From NCBI GenBank assembly GCA_013146195.2, contig CM028382.1:60863596-60927595 (forward strand): 64,000 bases of DNA, read 5' to 3'. The DNA comes from Codonopsis lanceolata (lineage: Eukaryota; Streptophyta; Magnoliopsida; Asterales; Campanulaceae). Shown here one piece after another: positions 57,401 through 64,000 of the stretch. Below the pieces are notes generated by a model. It searched no databases. It was not told where the DNA came from and saw nothing but the letters and a program-made list of their open reading frames with translations. Position numbers and translations under genes: made by a program. Each line of letters starts with the position of its first letter. Position 1 is the first letter of the stretch.

Positions 57401-60400
57401 TTTACATGCTTTTAACCCTATGTGTTGGTACTGTTTTTTCTGGGTTAGGGCATTCCTTGTCATCTGTTGGGGTGAGCTTTATAACTTGCTCTCCTTCCGC
57501 TCATTGCGAAATTGCTAGATAGTGATTTTTTAATAAATGCACCCATATGACTTGAAAGGATTGCTCGTTAAATTTTTTTCTTTAACTTGTATCACATAGC
57601 CACCTGTTTAATCTATCCCTACTTTCATGTACTCAGTTTGATACCCTTCCAAGCACTATGGATAATGTTGTACTCTACAACAGTTGCATTTGATATATTT
57701 AAGAACAATACATTTTCCTTACTATTCTTGGTTCAGAGTTTCCTGTATCGTGGACCTAGATGGTGTAGTGTGAGATTCTTCGACTTTGCAGTCATGCCTA
57801 CATTTTTAATTACACTCGTGAATCATTTAACTAAAGATTGAACAGACTTCAAGTGATGTTTTGCAGTTGTTGCCAAAGTCTTGATTGGCGAGATATTTAA
57901 GTCCTGCCTGAAATAGCCACAGAGATCTTTATGTTGACAATTAGAGGCGATTTCAACATCATTGCTGGTTCTAGCTTAACTAATGAATTCTCTCCGTTGG
58001 AAGCTGGAGGCTTCTAGTATTATATTATTTTTCTATTTCTTCCATGTGCTCATAATGATGAATGTTCAAAATTCATGCAACATTATGGGGTTGGTCACAC
58101 CTTAATAATGGTGGTGGCATTAATGGATTGAAAGGCATGTGTTATGCTGCCAGTAGCCACTGGAGATTTTCATGTTGATCTTTAAATACGTTTAACACAT
58201 TTAATACTTCTAGGCTGACATGGATTTTTCTGTGTGCGGTAAGCGGCATGCATCCAATTTTTCAGTATTTTCTACTTCTTCAATGTGTATGATGGACCTC
58301 TTGTGCTCGTTTATTCATAGATTCACAAGTCTTGCAACTTCAGGGGTTTTATCACATGCGATAAGGTTGTAGGCAGTGAAGTCAATCTCAAGTGATTGCG
58401 GAAAATGTTCCAAGTGCCAATAGATTAAGACACATTTTTAATTTTTCTTGGTTTTGTTTCTAATAATGAAGTCTGTTTGAAACTATATGTACGAAACAGA
58501 TTACGTTGTAAAATATGATGCATCCTAATAGCGAGCTAAAGCAAAACCTTCTCTTGCTATTTCGGTTTAATTTTTGTTTTATTATTTTGTATCTTTAAAG
58601 GCTAAATTTTGATTTAGAGAAACTTTGTTTGCACATTAGCTAACATGTTTCACGGAAATAGGAATCTTGATCTGATTCAAAATGCCGTGGGAAGGGCTAA
58701 TTCTGAATTGTCTTGCAAACTGATGCTATTAAATTGTTTGACCTGATCTTAGCAATTATGCCACTTGCAATGCGTGCTTTGACTGCTTTCCTATTTCAAG
58801 GTGAAATTGGGGTCTTTTTGTAAATCTAGTTACGAGATAATTAGGGTCCAAGAGTAGGTGGAGATGGGTAGTTCTTCTAAGATGGGAAATTCACTCTTGC
58901 GACTTTGAACTTTGCTTATTAGGTAGAACATTGGATTTTTTTTGGAAAAGAGGGTGATAGTGGTTGTATGAACAATTCCAAGATTTATGAGAAAATTAGT
59001 AGGTGAGTGATATTTGTTAGAGTAACTTATCTGCCTTCTGACAGATGCACTTTATCCCTGTGCTCAATACCATTCCAGGTGTTCCAAGTTATTGAATGGA
59101 GTTGCACTTGAAACTTGAAATGTATATTCTAGTTCTATCATTTCTCTACAGCCAATGTATTTATCGTTTCTCTTGATAATTTATTTGGGATTGCTTTCTG
59201 TATTTCACTTATGAGTAGTGACATGCACCATACCTTAATTTAATTCGTGGCCTCTGGTATTGCAGACAAGAGTTGCCGCAGTATTTGTGTTTGTATCGTT
59301 TACTTCACTCCTAAGCATTGCTGGAATACGTGTACAAATGAAAGAAATCAAGGTAAATGGGCTTGCTACACTTGCTCAATCTTTATGCTTTCAGAAAATT
59401 AGTATGCCATAACACCAACTGCCTCCTTGACAAACCTTGAAATATTGGCACTTTACAGTGCTTCATTAGATAGATGAATATGCAAAGAGGACGGGGTCTA
59501 ATTTAGGCAGATTTACATTAAAAGCTGAAGTACATTTAGTTCAACTACAGGAAGATCTATGCATTAAGTCCTGGTGTCTTTGACAGGTATGCCACAATTG
59601 CTGATTTGTTTCAAAATCATAAGTTCCTTGTCCATGGCTTCTTATGATTAGACCTCGGTATAGGGTTTAATGCTCGAGGGTGATAGGCAAATTAGAATGA
59701 TGTAGTAATACAGTACCCAAGCAATTATTGTGATTGGTATTTTTTGATAGGTAAATGCCACCCTTTGTTGGTATGAGGATTGGAACCAAGGACCTCAAGG
59801 TCTTTGCCTGAGTGCCCTGCGATCTCTCCCACCCTTTGGGGTCTATGGGTAGAGAACATTGTGAAGATTACTATGGTAAAGAGTTGCTTTGTTATTCAGA
59901 CCCTTTTGATTCTTTTGTCATACATCTCTGTACTTATATTCAAAGAAAAATGTACTCCCAGAATTAGGCCATAGCGCACTTAAGTCTCTTATTATCCCCT
60001 AATCAAATATTAGCACGAGACAAGAGGTTAAAAGGAGTAATTTCTTGTATTTCAATACGCAGCACACTTACCTTTTTTATTACCTAGTCAATTCTCATCA
60101 ACTTGGAATTGGAAATAATACACACAAGATGTCATGATAATAATGAATGTGAATGATATGTGAGAAAATTATGAGAGAGTTGATCACTTTTACCCCCAAG
60201 CACATACATCAGCTGGTAGGGGCTGTTCTACCTTAACTATTGGTCTAGGGTTAGAGCCACAGGAATGCAACTGCATCAAAAAGAAAACTTGGTAGAGAGA
60301 GCTTTCCCGCCCTTGTGATCCTACCCGGCTTGGGCTCGGGATTAGTCTTGGGCCTTCGGGCTTGGGGATATGAGGAATGAGTATTTTACTCATTTATTGG

Positions 60401-62145
60401 TGTCTATTAGGCTTAAGCTTTGCTAATTCTTGAGGTTATTGTAGTTTAAGGTTGGGCTTTAGTGTTATTTTGTAGTTTTAAGGATTTGGGGGGACAAATA
60501 TGCAAGTTTGATGCTGGTTGATTCTCGAAGCTGAGGGCTTAAAGCTAGATTCTTGGGCAGCGCCTTAGCGCAAGTTAGGAGCTCTAAGGCGCGACGTCAA
60601 TTTTGCATGATTGATTCTGTGCAAATCCAAAACTTAGTGCGCTAAGGCATGCACTGAGGCGCCATACATTAGCGCTGGGGCGCAGATTTGTATCGGTAAG
60701 GTGCAGGATCAAATTTGAATTGGGTTACTTGGTTGATTGGGAATTTTGAAAATTAGTTATGAAATGGGAATTTTGTCATATTCTTGAGTATTGTGAAATT
60801 GGTGGGGGTTGTGAGTGACTTGGTTGTGGTGTGCCGTGGGCTTGCATTGTTTGCTCATCAAGTGCTTGAAGACTATTGCCTTATTTGATAGAAACAATAT
60901 TAACGGCAATGCTAGAGGCAGGTAAAGGCCAAAACTAACTTAATAAATATGAAGGATATGATCCAGGGTGATTTAATGGAACAAAAGGATTCATGTAGTC
61001 GACCCCAAGTAGTTGTTGGGACAGAGACTGAGTTGCGTCATCATCAATTTGTGTTATATCACTTGAACAATGTGTAACTGCTTCTGTACGTGCCTTTTTT
61101 CCTTGGCGACAATCTAACTGAACTACATATTTCTGTTCATGCAGGTATATGCCTGTGAAGAATCGAACCGACACTCGGGGGCCTTAGTTTTCTTATTTGG
61201 TCAACTCTTTGCCAGCATTCCGTTCCTGTTTCTACTCTCCATCTCGTCAAGTCTTGTCTTCTATTTCCTCGTGGGGCTGCGGGATGAGTTCAGCCTGTTG
61301 ATGTACTTTGTTCTTAATTTCTTCACATGCCTGTTGGTAAATGAAGGGCTAGTGCTGGTTGTTGCCACCATTTGGCATGATATCTTTTGGAGCATCTTAA
61401 CATTGGTTTCTATACATGTGAGTTTTCTCCAACAAATCTAATCTTCAGTAAGAAGTCATTCCTTAATCAATGACCTTACGTTTCTTTAATGCATTTCAGG
61501 TGTTAATGATGCTTTCTGCTGGTTACTTCAGAATTCGAAGTGCTTTGCCTGGACCTGTATGGATGTATCCAATATCCTACATTGCTTTCCACACTTACTC
61601 TATTCAGGTCCGTTGCAATATTCCTTAATTTAACAGCAATTTGCCTACAACACTGGGATCAGATGTCTCAAATGTTTCTGTCGAATTGTTATGTCTCAAG
61701 TACTTAAGATATTCAAAAAAAATTCTTCCTTTTTTGTTTTCAAAAAAAGAAGAAGCTAGTATTATATTTTACATTCATCCAAACTCATGCCATACTTGAA
61801 GAGGTGAGGAATGGCTATAGCAAATCATCGTAATATATCATTTGTTGAATCATTCTAACAAATCTATCATAAATGCTTGTGCTTTAGGGGCTCCTCGAGA
61901 ATGAGTATACCGGAACTTCATTTGCAGTTGGGCAGGTTAGAACCATATCAGGGTTTCAGTCTCTTCAGAACGTGTATGATATATCCCGGGATGATTATTC
62001 CAAGTGGAAAAATTTATTGGTTTTGTCTCTAATGGCTCTTGGGTACCGCATTCTTGTGTTTGTATTGCTACATTTTCGCTTTAAGAAGAGCTTTTTTGCA
62101 TGTAGATTTCTGCAGTGTAATCGTGATACAAACAACACAAGATAA
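45497..62145 (+). CDS. ABCG3: ABC transporter G family member 3-like half-transporter, intact, 11 coding exons
   Basis: Exons: 45497-45968, 46085-46164, 47700-47986, 54831-55002, 55305-55418, 55721-55849, 57280-57471, 59266-59352, 61145-61417, 61500-61607, 61888-62145. All introns are GT-AG and the joined frame is open for 723 codons, close to the roughly 730 I recall for Arabidopsis ABCG3, which it resembles throughout. A Ser-rich N-terminus (FFYLRKPGSLRQPISFEDSP) precedes the nucleotide-binding domain: Walker A GPAKSGKST (143-151), signature-like SGERRRVSIA (250), Walker B FIDEP (D272, E273), LDS (278-280). About six membrane spans follow in exons 7-11. WBC-type half-transporters dimerise to move lipids or hormones across membranes; the substrate here is unknown. 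Walker A has Lys for the middle Gly, and the H-loop His is Asn305. The start is the Met before EEIQSQSD, as in the relative. Confidence 0.93.
48012..48200 (-). mobile_element. Helitron-like terminal sequence, family copy 3, in ABCG3 intron 3
   Basis: ACTAG at 48012 is followed by hairpin CGTGC/GCACG (48026-48030, 48038-48042) and, about 140 bp on, AAAGATTGTGAGTTCGAGTA. Read on the minus strand this gives hairpin then CTAGT, as at a Helitron 3' end. The internal word links it to the copy at 40469. It begins 25 bases after the splice donor. Its other edge is unknown. Confidence 0.4.
50357..50926 (-). pseudogene. LINE fragment A: ORF2 C-terminal end
   Basis: Minus-strand reading gives CDNLQRHGKVFVNWCCLCKC, DEESVNHLLLHCQFA, then AMPNSVKDLMRL and DGLFGWKEMPKNLRTWREAK: the zinc-finger (zf-RVT) region after the reverse transcriptase and the C-terminus of ORF2. 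There is a stop and frameshift between blocks. It begins abruptly at 50926, where the poly(A) of copy B follows. The 3' end carries the TTATCAAAAAAAA-type tail seen also in copy B. It is too short to have any function. Confidence 0.85.
50927..54210 (-). pseudogene. LINE copy B: ORF2 lacking the N-terminal endonuclease half
   Basis: Read from the minus strand, top coordinate downward: WCIGGDFNVVRFPAERKGAR (endonuclease, about 54119-54060), RVTSDHVPLHVE, then RT blocks KAPGPDGFLMAFFQHCWD (about 53235-53185), EFRPISLVGGVYMIIAKILA, VLVKLDIEKTYDHVNWDF (about 52884-52830) and GLRQGNPLSPFLFI (about 52690-52645). The YADD catalytic site near 52500 is frameshifted (reads GYLRMILLFF). zf-RVT follows: YTNWCYMCKRDEESVNHLLI (about 51394-51335). 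No RNase H domain is seen, unlike the LINE at 21987. The 5' end, including ORF1, is missing, which is usual for incomplete target-primed reverse transcription. Stops and frameshifts make it non-functional. Confidence 0.88.
59736..59855 (-). mobile_element. Possible tRNA-derived SINE fragment in ABCG3 intron 8
   Basis: On the minus strand GGTTCCAATCC fits the B-box of a tRNA promoter (GGTTCGANTCC), followed by about 35 bp and a short tail ATCAAAAAAT. The upstream A-box is not clear. It is short and weak evidence. Confidence 0.35.
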
Positions 62146-62646
62146 TTGAACAGGTCCGTCACCTTGGGCCGTAAGAGTGTTTGGCCTTTTTGTAGTTGAA
62201 ACTCTTTATGTCGATATTATTTCTTTGGCCTTGATCAATACTTCTTATAATCCATTGAAGCTTCAGGTTTTTCCTCCTCTTGTCCTCATAGATGTTGATG
62301 TTGGTGTTGAGGTAGTCTACGAAGATGGGGAATTTTTTACTGGAGTTTATAGACCATCCATACCCTGCATCCATAGATTGCAGCTCATATACTTGTAGTC
62401 TTATGGATTTTTTTTGCAAGCCGGATCTTCTTTACTCGACCCACCGTGTGTTGGTGGGTTAAGTTGTGAGAGAAGTGGCTCCGTCTTATGGATTAAGATC
62501 CGTAAGACGGTCTTACATGAGACCTATTCTAAACAAAAATGGACTCAGTTAGGGCAAGAAAGAGTACACTACTATTGGAGCTACATTCTTATAAATAGTT
62601 AAATTTCTATATGTAACAACAAATTTCAGTCCTTTGCACGATTTAA
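62146..62646. other. Convergent 3' regions of the ABCG3-like and UGT genes
   Basis: 501 bp between the two stop codons. It must hold both 3' UTRs. I see no standard AATAAA on either strand. A short hairpin lies at 62481-62510. Confidence 0.6.
62481..62510. repeat. 8-bp inverted repeat between the convergent genes
   Basis: CCGTCTTA (62481-62488) and TAAGACGG (62503-62510) are perfect inverted copies around a 14-base loop, followed by TCTTACATGAGACC. It may be a MITE relic. Confidence 0.6.
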
Positions 62647-64000
62647 CTACGTTTGACGGGTAGATTCTTTCCTACATTTTTCCAGAATAGCGACCTTAAG
62701 ATCTGTAATGAACTGATTCTTATTTTTCTCGGACGACCCTTCGGCTGTTAATGCATTTTCCAGTGTTTCCTTCACTTTCTTGATCTTCTTTCTGAAGTCG
62801 ATTCCTGCCTTTTCACTCATCAGGCGGCTAATTGTCTGTGAAACTTCAAACCTGTTGACCCGATTATGATTACACAGATTAATCCCGATCTTCCAATCAT
62901 CGATAACTAATTTGCGATTAGTGAATTGATCGGTATACAGAGGGAAACACAAGAGTGGTACTTCACGCCAGATGCTCTCCAAGGTTGAGTTCCATCCACA
63001 GTGAGTCAAGAACCCTCCTATTGCAGGATTTGCCAACACTTGTTTTTGTGAGCACCAAGGTATGATCATCCCACACCCACGGTCTTCCATCTCTTCTTTG
63101 TATCCGACGGGCAGTGGATCGGTATCATCGGAGCTCACAATGTCGGGCGAAGCACCCAAACAAAACTAAACTTACTAAGCAAGTAGACCATAAGCTATCT
63201 CTATAAGATCATCTTTGCTCACATGAGCATAGCTGCCAAACGATACATATAATACTGAGCCACGAGGCCGGGCATTGAGCCATTGGCTGCAGTTAAATTC
63301 GGACCACATGCTCGTTGACGCAATGCTGGTGGTGAACCCTGGTGGGAAAATAGGTCCTATAGCGAAAAATGGTATTCTTTCCTGCAGAGCTGAGATGATT
63401 TCTGATTCAAGCTCTTGTACAGTGTTGCATAGAGCAAAATCAGCTGCTTTCACATCCTTAAACGCATTGAAGATAATCTGGTGGCACACCGACGATGTGT
63501 CCGTTTCTTGAAGAAAAGACGTCAAGTCCTGCGGATTGATCGATCGAACACCTGGTATATAGTTGATTTCATCTTCCCGTGTTTCTGTTTGATACACAAA
63601 CGTTTAAATTTTATGTTGTGGAATTTGTCATTTGAAGAAATGTTACTCAGAGAGAGAGAGAGAGAGACACAGATTATAACCTTACCAATACAACCAAAGT
63701 GGCGATTCAATCTCAAAAGATCAAGGTGATAGTAGAGACTGAAAACCAAGGCAGCCTCTGTCCAAAAAGTAACATACAAAAGACCGAATTTCTTTGCCAC
63801 CTTAGACGGCCAAACATAATATGTATCGGCGATCAAACAACTTACCGGTGGCCCCTTTTCGATGATCTCCTCGACGGCCACCTCTACATGTGCCGAGAAA
63901 ACATGCAACAAGGCAGCCATGAATTGGTCATGGTTGAGTGACCGGTCAAACTTGATTGGTAAACCATCCGACACGGTGGTGTAACGAATATCAAGGCCTG
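62647..64000 (-). CDS. UGT86A: UGT86A-like UDP-glycosyltransferase, 5' end beyond the window, with a frameshift pair
   Basis: Exon 1 runs from the window edge to 63686 (donor GTAAG at 63685), exon 2 from 63584 to the TAG at 62647; the 101-bp intron holds a CT repeat. Joined, it reads DIRYTTVSDG, FDRSLNHDQF, then CIETREDEINYIPGV across the junction, SVLYVSFGSYAHVSKDDLIE, and the plant secondary-product (PSPG) box starting WCSQKQVLANPAIGGFLTHC and reaching DQFTNRK. These match UGT86A members as I recall them. Such enzymes move sugar from UDP-sugar to small molecules in the cytosol; the substrate is unknown. Near 63135-63175 one extra base after GLL and one missing base before DIVSSDD put a stop in between, so the gene is either recently broken or mis-sequenced there. 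About 75-80 N-terminal residues lie outside the window. Confidence 0.88.

Noticed and set aside
60190..60393. Open minus-strand frame and possible second SINE in ABCG3 intron 8
   Set aside because: A weak B-box-like GGTTAGAGCC is seen on the plus strand, but no A-box, tail or flanking duplication. The frame has no recognisable content.

Overview
This window looks like nuclear DNA from a eudicot plant. It is AT-rich, its genes have many introns with GT-AG junctions, and it is packed with plant transposable elements: Ty3 chromoviruses of the Tekay/Del type, L1-type LINEs, Stowaway-like and hAT-like MITEs. I see two host genes, both in the right-hand third. One is an intact ABCG half-transporter of the ABCG3 kind, on the + strand, with 11 coding exons from 45497 to 62145. 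The other is the 3' part of a UGT86A-like glycosyltransferase on the - strand, from 62647 to the window edge. Their 3' ends converge about 0.5 kb apart. The species cannot be fixed from the sequence. All coordinates were read by eye, and element edges may be off by a few bases.

Layout. 1-3772: tail and 3' LTR of an Athila/Tat-like element. 4112-8949: a cluster of DNA-transposon relics, with one MITE nested inside a larger element, ending in an 83-bp tandem duplication. 8991-13495: a GC-rich block with a - strand Tat-like LTR and, pointing the other way, a decayed ORF resembling the putative gypsy-type transposon (Transposase_28) family. A 100-N assembly gap follows. 13596-20502: the internal region (gag, protease, RT, RNase H, integrase, chromodomain) and 2.6-kb 3' LTR of a degraded Tekay-type chromovirus. 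21975-30677: a full-length LINE with target-site duplications, split by a complete non-autonomous LTR retrotransposon (26501-29570) that has its own target-site duplication. 30888-37023: a second Tekay-type element with 5' LTR, primer-binding site, an extra ORF before gag, gag, and protease-RT, then an internal deletion that joins RT to the end of the 3' LTR. 37024-44258: AT-rich intergenic DNA with Helitron-like hairpins, a duplicated LTR/PBS-like segment and a MITE.

ABCG3-like gene. It is stretched to 16.6 kb, mostly by a 6.8-kb third intron. That intron holds a Helitron-like end and a pair of LINE copies enclosed by one 15-bp target-site duplication. The joined exons still read 723 codons without interruption. 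The nucleotide-binding domain keeps the Walker A lysine and Walker B DE, but has altered the Walker A glycine, the Q-loop, the signature motif and the H-loop.

Most promising second looks: the tandem LINE pair with a single target-site duplication (possible template jumping during insertion); the unknown ORF carried by the non-autonomous LTR element; the extra ORF upstream of gag in the second chromovirus; the ORF antisense to the Tat-like LTR; and the non-canonical ATPase motifs of the ABCG3-like protein. I found no rRNA or tRNA genes, CRISPR arrays or prokaryotic features.
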